NCBI GenBank assembly: GCA_026182355.1
Contig: JAPFBL010000001.1
Span: 2,474,947 to 2,538,946, forward strand
DNA from: Hermatobates lingyangjiaoensis
Taxonomy: Eukaryota > Arthropoda > Insecta > Hemiptera > Hermatobatidae
Direction of reading: 5' to 3'
Length of the DNA stretch: 64,000 bases
Part shown: positions 43,546-54,664 of the stretch, piece after piece
Layout: every line of letters begins with the position of its first letter
Numbering within the stretch: the stretch's first letter is position 1
The notes under the pieces: generated by a model
What the model was told of the DNA's origin: nothing
Databases searched by the model: none
What the model saw: only the letters and a program-made list of their open reading frames with translations
Program-made: the position numbers and the translations under genes

Positions 43546-44120
43546 TCAACGATTGAGGTAAGCCCAGGAGCAGATCACCGCCCAGAAGACAAGTGCTTCT
43601 TTTGAAGCTCTCAGAGTGACTTTCGAATTAGTCTCATCAATCTGCCTCAGGACCTGTACACGGAAACAATAATTGAAACTGATTCCGTGAGAACTGGCGT
43701 GAGTAGCAACGGGAAGGTCACTGCGTTTGCCAACGGACGACCTGTGATTATTTACGCAGGCTTAGCTTGGTGGAAGCTAAACCCACATAAAAGAAATCAT
43801 ACTGGGTGCAATCCAAACGGTAAACGCTGTTACCAGAGATATAAGAGGTCTTGTGAGTGATAGGGTAGGTGCATTTACTATGGAAAGAGGTAAAGGAAGG
43901 AACAGGATTGAAAATAGGACAAGTAAGACATCCACGACGTCCACATTGAACCATACCACCAGCAGTTTTAGGAGGCTTAGAATAGATGTGAGAAAAGATA
44001 GATTGAAGATTAGCAGGTTTGCGATAGGAAATGGAAGGTGCCTCACTAAAGACTGAAGAAGTACTGGAGGAAGAAGAAGGTATAGGAAAAAACTCCCTGA
44101 CAATTGCACCCAGCATATGA

Positions 44121-44125
<5 letters not shown>
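43546..44125 (-). pseudogene. PLE GIY-YIG endonuclease domain, frameshifted
   Basis: The minus-strand frame from about 44125 includes QCGRRGCLTCPIF (cysteine-rich linker), a further cysteine/histidine pair (KCTYPITHKT), then SGNSVYRLDCTQYDFFYVGL+AS and L-S-L-R. The cysteine linker, V-Y and Y-V-G are PLE GIY-YIG endonuclease features. The frame stops at 43748-43750, but with one base removed there it continues N-N-H-R-S-S-V-G-K-R, a block with P-V-A-T-H, and V-F-W-A-V to a TGA at 43546-43548. So a one-base insertion near 43747-43753 broke the gene. The reverse transcriptase is absent; the 5' side is cut off by (TA)n. Confidence 0.85.

Positions 44126-44157
<32 letters not shown>
44122..44157. 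repeat. (TA)n microsatellite
   Basis: About 17 TA units between the PLE endonuclease fragment and the family B module. Confidence 0.9.
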
Positions 44158-44158
<1 letters not shown>

Positions 44159-44272
44159 CTTCAGCTGGTCAAAGAGACTACTTCTGCCCGATGACAATGA
44201 ATGTCAAAATATCGTTGTGAGTCTTTTTTTGTGTGTGTTTTTATCTATTTTTCTTTTTCCGTTGTGAACTAC
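44158..44272 (-). mobile_element. Family B module, copy 2
   Basis: Reverse complement of the unit at 4114-4228: AGCTTCAGCTGGTCAAAGAG, GACTACTTCTGCCCGATGAC, AATGTCAAAATATCGTTGTG, then TTTGTGTGTGTTTTTATC. It lies against the (TA)n tract that truncates the PLE endonuclease, on the same strand. Confidence 0.65.
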
Positions 44273-44279
44273 TTATATA

Positions 44280-47215
44280 TATATATATAGTGCATTCAGT
44301 TACCATGTGGTATTTACTCATAATTTAAATTTGTATACAAGTGTTCATATATATAAAGGTTTATAGAATAGCAACGCATTTTAAACACTTTATATTGTTC
44401 TACATCTTTATCTGCCGGCAGTGAGTACAAAAAATAAAGAACACTATCTACGAAAAGAGTCGTTTTCTTATTAAAATTTCGTACATGTTTATGCCTATCA
44501 TTTCCAAAAACATGAATCTGTTTTTTAAAAAAAAATCATGTTTCACTTCAGAATTTCTGTTGAGGCAGAATAGTAACAGGTGTTTCAGAACTGGAGAATT
44601 CAGTACTTAAGTAATTTTAAATACTAGTCGTCCTTATTCTAATGATATCCTCACAGAATTGATCGTTTCTCATCTGATACAAGTGTTCTGTTTCGGTTAA
44701 TATTCAAATAATATTATTCTTTCTTTTTCTTTTTCTTACAAGACATGAACCGTATCGGTTCAGCGCTCACTCTGGATTTAGTTTCTAAGTGTTACATAAC
44801 CTTCTCAAGTATTCATCGCATGAGTCATGGTAGTGAACTGAATGCTATCACTGTTCTGCTATTTTTGCTATGGTAATTTTTCACCTTAAGTTTATAATTA
44901 AGTATGACCCCATCAACCTGTACTAAAATCAAAACTGGTTTTTTTAACTAGTAAATTTTGTTTCTAATTTTAATTTGCTTAACACTTCTTAAAGACTTTT
45001 AAAACAATATTGCTATAAAACAATATGGCTAGGAAATAAAAACATATGTTGTAATTATACCGTAATTGTGCCTTTCCCAGTGAGCCTAAGTTCCGATCCA
45101 TAAACTCCTAGTTGTATACAAAATTGTTGACTGACTTGAGACGATGGTGATTACTGTAAATGTTGGTACACGTTGTAAGAGAAACAGTCGTAGCCAGAAG
45201 AAACAGAAGTCTTATTTTCATATAGCCAAAACAAATGAGTACTAGTTTTGAAAAAGGGAGGAAGGTAGATTACAATTTTGAATATAAAATTTACCTTGAT
45301 TGAAACATCTGATATTTAGTACGATGTGGATGTACATATATATATAATCCATAAAATGCAACAGATCATACTCTGTTTTTTATTAGAAATTAGTTTTGAT
45401 TATCATTACCTAGCACAATGCTAACAACTTATCTGCAATTTTTTTCTTTTAATTTGTTCAATTTCTTGTTGCGTAATAGCTTTTAACATCATTGTCTACT
45501 CAAGGTAAAGATTTTCTCATTCCAAACATTTGAGATTGATTATATGAAATAAACTGAAGAGAAATGAATAATCACTAATGATGTTTAAATTTTGTTTTCA
45601 AATATGTAATTATTGTTATAAAGTAACATATGATGTGAATATTTTTAAACATATATATACAAATTCTTAATTCAAATATTTAACCAATATCCTTTTCTCC
45701 ATACAGTCTATCCACTCTCCTGCATTATAATTGCGGCATAGCTTTCTTGAATTTTTTTAGAAGCTGAATATATTCATTGTTTTACTTCTTGAGTTCTCTT
45801 TTGCAGATACTAGATTTACTCGTTATGTAGCCAATAGTCAATTACAAATTTGACAGGATAATTCTTTGAAATATGTACTGCAAATCGTCTTTGTCAATTT
45901 TACTTAAGGATTTCTTCATTTGCACTTTATACAGCACATGTGTACTTACGACAGCTTTAAGAATAGTATGAAAACTGTCATTCTATATGTTTGTACAACC
46001 CAGGACACTTATTTGTTATTCAACCGTTCATAATATTTGCTTATAAACAAGGACTGGAGTAATGATTTTTTTTCTCTTTAAAGCGCAGTTACGTCAACAC
46101 AAAAGTTATTAAGTCTGATGATTACATACAACATTCACTGCATTATTATTCCTCCAGACTATAACAATATTGGAACATAAAATCTGTAGACATCTACTAC
46201 TTTCTGATGGTATCATTTTCGAAAGGACATTTCTTCTTCCGATAATACCAAAGAGTGCCATTAGCTGATACCTTCATTTTCACCCAAAAAAATTTATTAA
46301 AAAAGAACTGATACAACTTGTCAAAAGATTAAAAGTGAGGATTGAGTGAGCGAGACGACCAATCTGAAAAAAATCTAATATCCACTTTACCTAAATAGAA
46401 AGTTAATTACGAAATTCTTATTGTAATATTATATTTGTCATTTTATGTTTATTTTTTTAAGTATAGTTGTTCAGCATCGAACTACTATCAACATCTAACG
46501 TACTTTCAATTTGGCATTAATGGGGTAGTCCCGTTTGAGTGCATGTTAACCAAATACTTAGTAATGAACATGAACGCCAAAAGACAATAGTTAATCCAGC
46601 ATTGCTGTTCTCAAGGCAAAGCTCTATCTGGCTCCACTGATGACGCTTAAGGACTCCTATGCACTACTTTATCGTCGCTATGAAGGCCAATATTTACCTG
46701 TATATCCCTCATAAATACTTCGTATTTATTGAATCTGTATTTTTACTTATGTCGTTATCATTTATTTTTTGCATCATATCTTGGCATTCTTGTTTACACA
46801 AATATTCTTGTTTACGCATTTGTTATTCAAACTTATATTCAAAATTGTTACCCTAGCTCGTCCTTCTTCAAAACTAGTTCTTGTTTGTTTATGCTTTGTT
46901 AAATAAATATAAAGAAATTCTGTGCCCGCCTATGAAATCAGCTTGTAAAGTGGTCTGTGTCAGAAAAGAAACTCAATCTTCAGAACTTCAATTGAATTCT
47001 TTTTACAAAACTACAGTAGAGTCTAAAGTTTTATGTCTGTTTATAAAGATTGAGTAATACATAGTAAATTATTAAAGCTATTTAAATATGCTAACGAAAC
47101 TGTATAACAATATTTACGTGGATAGTCACTATGGGATTATCCTTCATTTCCATTTTTAGAGATTTGTTATAGCAGAGATTTGACTTATGTATAAGGCCAT
47201 AACAAGTTTGTTGCT
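44280..47215. other. AT-rich intergenic sequence
   Basis: About 2.9 kb with no supported gene. Short TA tracts lie near 44275, 45335 and 45650. Frames are short and hydrophobic. Confidence 0.55.
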
Positions 47216-47219
47216 AATT

Positions 47220-47560
47220 ATGAAACGTGAAGGGTGGAATGGGAGCCAGACATACTGTCAAATTAGTTTTGTGGAGTAAGAGCGAAGGTTGCAAGGTTAA
47301 GGTACGGACATGGAAAGGTGGGGAGAGTGAGCCATGTTGGAAGTTATCAAATTACTGAGCCACGCCCTGACCCCACCCTGGACACGTGTCCTGCTTATCA
47401 CTCCACACGCAGCCTTATCAGTGAGTTATGCCTCTGTCCACTGGCTCCTAATGGAATATTTAGCCACCCGCTGACAGCATTTATCTAATCCTCTTTGGAA
47501 CCCTACGTTTCTTTTCCATCTTCATCCCCGTATCACCAGATAGGGGAGTTTTAATGCCCT
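47220..47560. promoter_or_regulatory. Candidate enhancer, dense motif island
   Basis: A GC-richer, non-coding island. It contains the perfect palindrome GGACACGTGTCC (47380-47391, E-box core CACGTG), CCACGCCC (KLF/SP-like), several GATA sites (CTTATCAC, CCTTATCAGT, TTTATCTAATCC) and a TAATCC (Otx/Pitx-like) site. Reading frames across it are short. One of the strongest candidate regulatory elements in the window by motif density. Confidence 0.4.
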
Positions 47561-49040
47561 GTAGTAATATGACATAGAGTCTTTGGAAACAGTAACTCTC
47601 ATGAAACATCAGCATTTTCTTTATTTGCTAGCAAGGCTATAGCACTTAAGTAACCTTATCGTGATCTTATCATCTCAGTAGGTCAATGTCACCAGGAATA
47701 GCTTGAAAAATGGCAATGCAGATACATCATTTGCAATTTCTCGACTTCCATTATAATGAGTATGCTGCCTAAATCATAGGCAAAGTTAAAATTCATCCAC
47801 GAAGAAATACTTATATTTACAGAAGTTCCAAACAAAAGAAAAAGACACTACACAATTATTAGATTTCAAATGAGATGAGAACAACCGGAGTTGCCCATCA
47901 GTATTGACACTTCAGCCGATTCCATATCTGAGCTATTTTACAACATAGCCTAACAAGCTATTTTACATTTATGTGACTTTGTGGTAGAGAAATAGGGTAA
48001 GAAGTCTAGTTGCTACCAATCACTAGAGATCTCACTGATCACTGAAGTGATACCAATGATCACAACTAAAGTGATACCAACTAAAGTGATCACAAGATAC
48101 CAAGGATTCACAGCAACGTTGAAGACTATTTGGGTCATACTCTATTTTATATGAATAGTTGTAATACTAGAAGGACTTCAAGGTAATTCTAGATTCATAG
48201 TTATGTTTACCTTTCTCTAGTTTGATATTTGGCAAGTTAGCACATGTGGTAATGGTAGTGCAGGAGTACATTTTGCTAGGTAATGACTGTCAAGTATTCA
48301 CCATGAATTTTAGCTGAATATTTTAAGATTCTGACATCAATGGCTGAAGTATTTCACTACTTTAATATCAACAAACTATAGCAAAAATGTCACATCCTTC
48401 CTCCAAATTTCATAAATTCATAACTGTCGTGTACATAATGTAATTATTATGAAAGTTTCCAATTGGTGAATATAAGTGACCTTCTTCTATAAAATTACGC
48501 ATTACATATTAGATTACAACAAATTATACATTGTAGAATTAACTATTATTACGTTGTGTGCTTAATCTTTATATTTGATTGTTGTTCTCGAACACAACAT
48601 AAGAATGTGGAGGTAGCTCAAAACGGATAACAAAATATTGACCTTAATGGTTTAGTTCCTTCAAATTTCCTTGATTCAATATAAAATATAAAGTATTTAT
48701 TGTTATTCTAAACATGACGTGGACTCTGAAGAAGCTCCTGCAATAGTTTCAAACTATTGCATATCCTAATATAATTAGGCCTTGTTTTAATTCTTAATGA
48801 TTTCACATCAATCACTAAGTTGTATCTCTTTCTCAACTTTATTTTGTATGCATTTATTAGAGACACATTGGACGTTTGGTCTCCTTCTCTTTGCTCTACT
48901 GAAGATGGTTGAAACTGGAATTTAAAGACTTAAATGTACGTTTTTCCTTTAAATCTGTATATAAAGACTGTTACTATAACATGTTTCTTTACTAAATTTG
49001 AACTCTGGACACATATATATCGACATATAACACTGTTTTG
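47561..49040. other. AT-rich sequence with short tandem phrases
   Basis: At 48040-48100 the phrases AAGTGATACCAA and GATCACAACTAAAGTGATAC repeat imperfectly. At about 48897 ACTGAAGATGGTTGAAACTG is another CTGAAGA...GAAAC tail. No gene. Confidence 0.45.
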
Positions 49041-49397
49041 TCAAGGTTTAGTCTAGCGTCAAACAGAAAACACCTTTAAGCCAATGTTTCGTCTATATTT
49101 GTAGACATCTTCAGGTCTACAACAATACAGAAATTAATTAAAGTAACATGAAATTTTTTCCTAAGTTACATAATTATATAAATATACATAATTACAATTA
49201 CATGAATATACATAATTACAATTATGTATATTATTTATGTAATTATTTATATTCACATAAATAACGTTAACTTAAGCAATTTTTTTCATGTCACTTTAAC
49301 TAATTTTGGTATTGATGTAGCCTTGAAGATATCTACAAATATAGACAAAATGTCAACTTTAAGGTGTTTTAATGTTTGACAGTAGACCAAACCTTGA
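49041..49397. mobile_element. Foldback element with PLE-like tail in both arms
   Basis: Arms of about 140 bp (49041-49180 and 49255-49397) are imperfect complements: TCAAGGTTTAGTCTAGCGTC pairs with the end near 49397, and AGTAACATGAAATTTTTTCC pairs with the inner right arm. On the minus strand, 49086-49114 reads CTGAAGA, T, GTCTA-CAAATA-TAGAC, GAAAC, a well-kept hammerhead-like core. On the plus strand the right arm carries a decayed copy (CTTGAAGATATCTAC...GACAAAAT). The loop is AT-rich. Confidence 0.6.
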
Positions 49398-49419
49398 TAA
49401 AAAAAGAAAAATAGTAGTC

Positions 49420-49470
<51 letters not shown>
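49420..49470. repeat. (TAA)n microsatellite
   Basis: About 16 TAA units. Confidence 0.95.
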
Positions 49471-49471
<1 letters not shown>

Positions 49472-49489
49472 CGGTCGCGATAAGAAAAC

Positions 49490-49493
<4 letters not shown>

Positions 49494-49543
<50 letters not shown>

Positions 49544-49545
49544 AG
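49494..49545. repeat. (TA)n microsatellite
   Basis: More than 20 TA units, interrupted once near 49532. Confidence 0.95.
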
Positions 49546-49621
49546 TAGTCACTATTATTATTTTTAGATATATCTACACAAATAAAATTAAACGACTGGC
49601 ACTAGAGATATATCATTCATT

Positions 49622-49925
49622 CAATAATGAATGAACAAACCACAATATGAAAATGGGAAAACAAGACTAAGATCTTTCAACCGTAACAAGCGGTCTTCGT
49701 CAGAGTCAAAAACCCAATTGTTGTTCGGTTTTCAACTTGACTCATTTCAAGTTATCTTCATGTTTTATACATCTGAAAAACCGAACAACCCTTAGAAAAA
49801 TTCTGTCTGTTCGTTTGTCCAAAAATGTTGCCACAACCCGACTCTGACGAAGACCGCTTGTTATGGTTGAAATACCTTAGTCTTGTTTTCTCATTTTTAT
49901 ATTGTGGTTGATCATTCATTGTTAT
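49622..49925. mobile_element. Family A palindromic element, copy 9, interrupted
   Basis: Left arm GAATGAACAAACCACAATAT to TCGTCAGAGTCAAAAACCC; right arm GACTCTGACGAAGACCGCTT to TATTGTGGTTGATCATTCAT. Between the arms lie about 120 bp that match the 5' part of the Helitrons at 1.05 and 11.7 kb (GACTCATTTCAAGTTATCTT, CCCTTAGAAAAATTCT). The insert is flanked by TTGTTCGGTTTT and its complement AAAACCGAACAA. A Helitron fragment therefore sits in the loop of the palindrome. Confidence 0.75.
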
Positions 49926-50495
49926 TTCATGTCTTTATGAGAAATTTTTTTATCAATAATGAATGCGTTCAAAATGATTGCTCCAAAAATTTACACAATA
50001 TTTATATATTACTTATGGTTGCAGTGAAAACATATTACAGTTTATTAATAAGAGGTGCTGAAATATCAAAAAGGAATTAACTCTTGTCATAATATGACTT
50101 CACAATAACTTCTCTAAAATCAGATCATCTTGTCTTATAAGTGCAGATACATATATAGTTCACTTTGGTTACTGGAATTCAGGAGTTACTAAAACATTGA
50201 GGAGGAGGTTCAACTCCATCTAAGTTTTTAGAATCAGCTTTTCTCAAGTAAATTTAGTTATTATTTAGATTTAAGACTAATTCCAACTTTTCAAGAAATA
50301 GCAAATAATGGTTACAGTTGAGTAGTGTTAATTAGGAATTATAACTATCTCTTTTTTAAAAAATGTAGCTATAAATCCAAGAAAAAGAGGGAGTGCCTGG
50401 CGTTTTGTAAGGAGTTAAATTATATCTGTAGGGTTAAGACAGCAGGATTAATGTCTTTCCACGGGACCTTAAAAAATAGCGGTGATAACGTCTTT
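49926..50495. other. AT-rich sequence
   Basis: Nothing recognisable. Confidence 0.55.
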
Positions 50496-50499
50496 AATA

Positions 50500-50990
50500 T
50501 TTAGAAGATGGTGAAAAGAGGAGGAGCTAATGAAATTTATGGTGGTGGCGTGTTTTTGTAGAAATGTGTGTAGTTTTTATTTGGCAGGAAGGTTAATTCG
50601 GGTCTTCCTGGGGGTGGAAGGCATATTTATTGTGCGGTGGTGGTGTCAGTTTTATAGCCGGCCCGGGTCCGATACTCTTATTCCGCTTTCATTGGGGAGG
50701 GGGGCAGGTTGTTTTGACAAGCATTGTAGCTTGCAGGCTGATGGATGCCGCCACTTTCCCGCCTTTCTTTGCCTCTGCCCGACACAAATCAATCCAACCG
50801 CTGCTGGATTAGCGGTGCATTACACAAATTACTCCTCCTTCGCTGACGGGTCCCTTCACCAAGGATAACCTCCGGATTACCTCTCCAGCTCCATTTATCC
50901 AAGCCACTTGCCCAAGTCACTAAGTCTCCCCAGACATTACTCCCAATCTTTCTTCCACCCCTAAGAATTCCACCCATTAAACACTTCTCG
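50500..50990. promoter_or_regulatory. Candidate conserved non-coding element
   Basis: A GC-richer island crossed by frames in all directions, none with a known domain. Motifs: E2F-like TTTCCCGCC (50755-50763), GGATTAGCGG (Otx/Pitx-like), GCATATTTATTGTGCGG, CAAATCAATCC and GCCGGCCCGGGTCCG. The 112-codon frame 50530-50868 has many tryptophans and cysteines from GC-rich low-information sequence and is not believed. Confidence 0.4.
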
Positions 50991-51585
50991 CCATCCCAAA
51001 CTTCTTTTAAAAATTACCCCAATGTTAAATTCGCATCAATCTTATTTAAAATCAATCCAGGTTTTTTTTTAAGATCTTATATTCACTTCCTCGTTTACTA
51101 AGACAGTCCAACCCTAACTAATCAAACTGCTTTTCTTGCAACTAAATACCATCTGCGGTATTAATTACATTATGATTAAACTTATTTACAAAAATTAAAT
51201 TATCATATTTTTTACAAATGACTATAACAATAAAATATACATTACTGAATATGTCATGTGAAAAAATTACAAGTAACATTAAATTTGTAATATTGCTTAA
51301 AAAATATTTCCATAAATGACATGCAAAATAAGTAAACACTTGTTGTTAACTAAGCCAGTAGGAATATAAATAATAAAGATCTTTAAATTCAAATTGAAAT
51401 TCGATTTCCCATTAGTCTTAAACGGGTTAAAGATAAAGTTGATATAACCTAAATTAAATCTGTATCCCTTTGTCTTAATCGACACAAAAAAGCCTTCCTT
51501 TGTTTTCTTTTCTTTTGAAGTAAAAGAAAGGGAGTTCCTCTATAAAGTGGTCTTGCTAATTAAAACTATCATTAAGAGGGAGACT
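50991..51585. other. AT-rich sequence
   Basis: Nothing recognisable. Confidence 0.55.
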
Positions 51586-51587
51586 TT

Positions 51588-52145
51588 ATGCATTTAATAG
51601 GGGAGGAGTTGTGAGAAGTCAATTCGAAGAACGGACGTGTCCTCTCTTCGGATCCGATGAAAAGAAGAGCGACACAAAGCGTCGGCAATTTTCTCTGTTG
51701 AAAAAAGCCAAGTTTAATCTTTGGACTTGGCCGGGGAATCTAATTTGGGGGAGTTTTAGTGGAAAAGCCGCTAATTCTTGTATCAATTAGGGTTCTTCTT
51801 TTCCTCTGCCTTCACCTCATACTCTCTGCCAAGCCTTAATTGGTATTTGGGCAGTGGCAAGGGAAAAAACCGCCCCCCTCTCTCGTCGCCCCCCTCCCCT
51901 CTGCATCGGTAATCAAGACCCCCACGCAGAACCTTTTTATTTTTGAAAAAGTTCCAAAAACAATCGCCTCCCCCCACCGCTACCCTGGCAAGGCATCCCT
52001 TAGTTATAATTAACAGGGTGGGTAACCCTTTCATTGTGCTTCCAAGTAGCCCTCCGATCCAGATGACCCCTCTAGATAATGACCAGCTACCTACAAAAAC
52101 TTCCCTCACACTCAGATTGCCCTTTTATAAATTTAATGACCTTGG
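51588..52145. promoter_or_regulatory. Candidate conserved non-coding element
   Basis: A long island of balanced composition: GAACGGACGTGTCCTCTCTT, CGGATCCGATG, AAGCGTCGGC, TTGGCCGGGGAATCTAATTT, AAAGCCGCTAATTC, then a C-rich stretch (51870-51980). TAATT/CTAATTT homeodomain cores occur repeatedly. A glycine-rich minus-strand frame (51783-52109) is a by-product of the C-rich run. Confidence 0.4.
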
Positions 52146-52312
52146 TTTAGAATAAATCAAAATAGGATGGAAAAAGAATGAGATTTGAACAGAGTAGACC
52201 TTTGTAAGTTAAAACCAAAATATGAAAATGAAACGACTAGCATTATTATGCAAAAGCAATTCTGACACTCCTTCGGATTGGAGTGTGGAATCAAAGTGAA
52301 ATATGACTCCAT
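52146..52312. other. AT-rich sequence
   Basis: Contains a small hairpin, GACACTCC-TTCGGATT-GGAGTGT, near 52264-52286. Otherwise unremarkable. Confidence 0.4.
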
Positions 52313-52562
52313 GATTATGGTAACTAACTTGTCAATATAAATTAGAGGTTAGTTCCGAAATCAGTGTAGAACAACTAAATACATCCTTAACTTTTTTTTA
52401 ATTCAGATATTCCACTTAACTTTTAATTTAACGCCTATTTTTGTTCATTTTTATTTAAATGGAACATTATACTCCTGCAACATAAGTATCATATATTTAG
52501 TTCTTCTACACTGATTTCGTAGCTAACCTCTAGTTTATATTGACAACTTACTTACCATAATC
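52313..52562. mobile_element. Foldback/MITE-like element
   Basis: Arms of about 80 bp: GATTATGGTAACTAACTTGT, CAATATAAATTAGAGGTTAG, CGAAATCAGTGTAGAACAAC on the left; the right arm (52483-52562) is its complement with few changes, ending TTACCATAATC. The loop is about 90 bp of AT. The whole is 250 bp with no coding capacity. It shares no phrases with the PLE-like modules and has no TA tract at its edges, so it is probably a separate MITE. Confidence 0.65.
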
Positions 52563-53275
52563 ATAACATAAATATGAACTGAATAATTTACAAGCTATAA
52601 AATCAGTTATTAATGATTAGAGTGCAAAAGAATCATTAATTCTTCTACACAAAAATTTGTAGAATACTTACTGTTCGATTTTGTTTGGAAGACTTAGTGT
52701 CTCTTTTCCCTCTCTAATCTTGTTTGTGTTTCACAAAACATTGCTAATATATTATTAAGCAATTTTTCATTGTAACAGCTTGCCTTAAACAATACATACA
52801 ACGAAATTTTCATGTAACACACTATTCTTATGTACATGAATTTTCCATGTTTGATTTTATGAAATGGAGAAAAGGCTTAGCCGATTCATGAGTATGGTAT
52901 GAAGTTTGTAGTATATCTGAAATATTGTTGGATTTAAGATGCAGATAAAGTAAATATGAACACATTTTGATGCATGAAGGGATATTAATATTTATAAATA
53001 AAGAATGAGATCATTAGTCAAATATTGAGTACTTTACTCTGTCTGTAGAAAGAGTTAATAATAAATGTGATCAATTAATTCCTTTTTAAAATACTTTTGG
53101 GTTGTATTCCTATGCCATAGAAGAGATTTAATTAAATCATATGTAAATGTTGTCACTTGGCTGAAAGCAGACATTCATTTCCAAATATCTACGCCTTCAA
53201 AATTGATGGTGATTATATTGATGAAAAATCAAAAGAATCTTATACATATAACTTAATACCCTGATTAGAGCCTAT
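52563..53275. other. AT-rich sequence
   Basis: Nothing recognisable. Confidence 0.55.
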
Positions 53276-53277
53276 TA

Positions 53278-53700
53278 AGGAGTTGATGGATTGAAGATGG
53301 GGTATGCAGCTGATTGGTTTAACAAGGAGAACAGGTCGGGCCTATGGAAACAGATAAAGGCTCCTTTCAAAGGAGGAGAAAAAAAAACATATCTGATGGT
53401 CGGACGCAAAGTGTGTCTCCACCATGATAAAAGATGAAAAGAGGCCGCCAGGTGAGATAGGCATCGGCTACCCCAGGAGGGGGAAGGAGAAAATAAAAAG
53501 AGCTGGGCTCTGTGGAAGAGGCATGGGCAGGGCCAAAGGATTCATCTGCTTAACATGTTTATCGTTAATTAGAAAGCTATCGGCGCCAGGCAAGATGGAG
53601 GCAGGACCCTCTCGGCCTGTCCGCTACAATCGCTTACATTCCACTGGGCAGGCCCAGAGCATCGGCTTCCCTCCAATGCTATCAGCCTACATATAAATCA
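53278..53700. promoter_or_regulatory. Candidate enhancer with TCF, GATA and homeodomain motifs
   Basis: A GC-richer island. CTCCTTTCAAAGGAG (53361-53375) is a 7+1+7 inverted repeat containing CTTTCAAAG, TCF/LEF-like on both strands. Also GATAAAAGATG, CAGGTGAGATAGG, AACATGTTTATCG (forkhead/GATA), GTTAATTAG and repeated ATCGGC phrases. The 90-codon plus frame is glycine/arginine-rich and unconvincing. Probably regulatory. Confidence 0.4.
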
Positions 53701-54660
53701 GTCAAAAGTGCAACACGACAACCTGTTTTTCCATAAGTTTTAAAATAATTTCAACTTAAAAAAAAAGCTTAAAAAACAAAAATATGGTGTCAAAATTTTC
53801 ATTAAATTATAACAAAATCTACATCTATAGCTAAAGAACTATTATACGCTTTACTATAGATATGCAATTAGCTACACAAATTAAACAAAACTTCTTTATA
53901 TTCAATCATAATTAAACATATTCTGTCCTCAAACGGCTGAGAATTCAGTCATAGTAAAATTATTCATGTAGTTATTTGCCAATAAGGAAAAAGGGCACAA
54001 TCGTCATCTTTTAAGCTAATTGAAGGCTTTAACATTATTCTACTTTGACAACAGAGAAGAAATTAATCAACTTTATCGAAATATTGATCATGACATATTA
54101 ACCCCATTTTGACACATTGTTATTTATAAAAGTTTCACACAAATAATATAAAATTTGAATATTGCATTGTGAAGGATTATTAAAATGAATACAAAAGTAG
54201 ATAGATGTTAGTCAAATGGTTTTGATCAATTCGCAAGGTTGAGGGGAAAAAATCAAAGTTTGCTAGTTGAATGCTGATCTCCTGCAATAACTGAAAGGGG
54301 ACACTTTTTTAGTAAATATGGCAATATTTAACGTAGAAAACGTAGACACTTTTTAAAAAACTCCTTGAGCTCGGAATACATAGATTAGCGTTGCTTAAAG
54401 AGCACATGTCAGCGTTCAAGGGTAATATATTTTTTTATTTCAAAATAAAAATAATTAATTATTTAAAAATGGTGGATGGAGGGTGCCCCCCCCCTTTTCC
54501 ATATCCAAGTCACTACATGATAACAATACTGTTTTTTAATGAAGAAAAAAGTGCTTATAATGTTTTAATATCTTACTAATAGTGGTAATATACTGAATAA
54601 CAAAGTGCCAATGCTCGGCCTACCTGTGTTCCCTTGTGGGACTACTACTGCAACGTAACA
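53701..54660. other. AT-rich sequence
   Basis: No gene. A C9 run lies at about 54485. Confidence 0.5.
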
Positions 54661-54664
54661 AAAC

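Noticed and set aside
50530..50868. 112-codon plus-strand open frame
   Set aside because: It crosses a GC-richer island where all frames stay open by composition; no domain, odd tryptophan/cysteine content and overlapping frames of equal quality.
51783..52109. 108-codon minus-strand frame rich in glycine
   Set aside because: The glycine run mirrors a C-rich tract; no domain.
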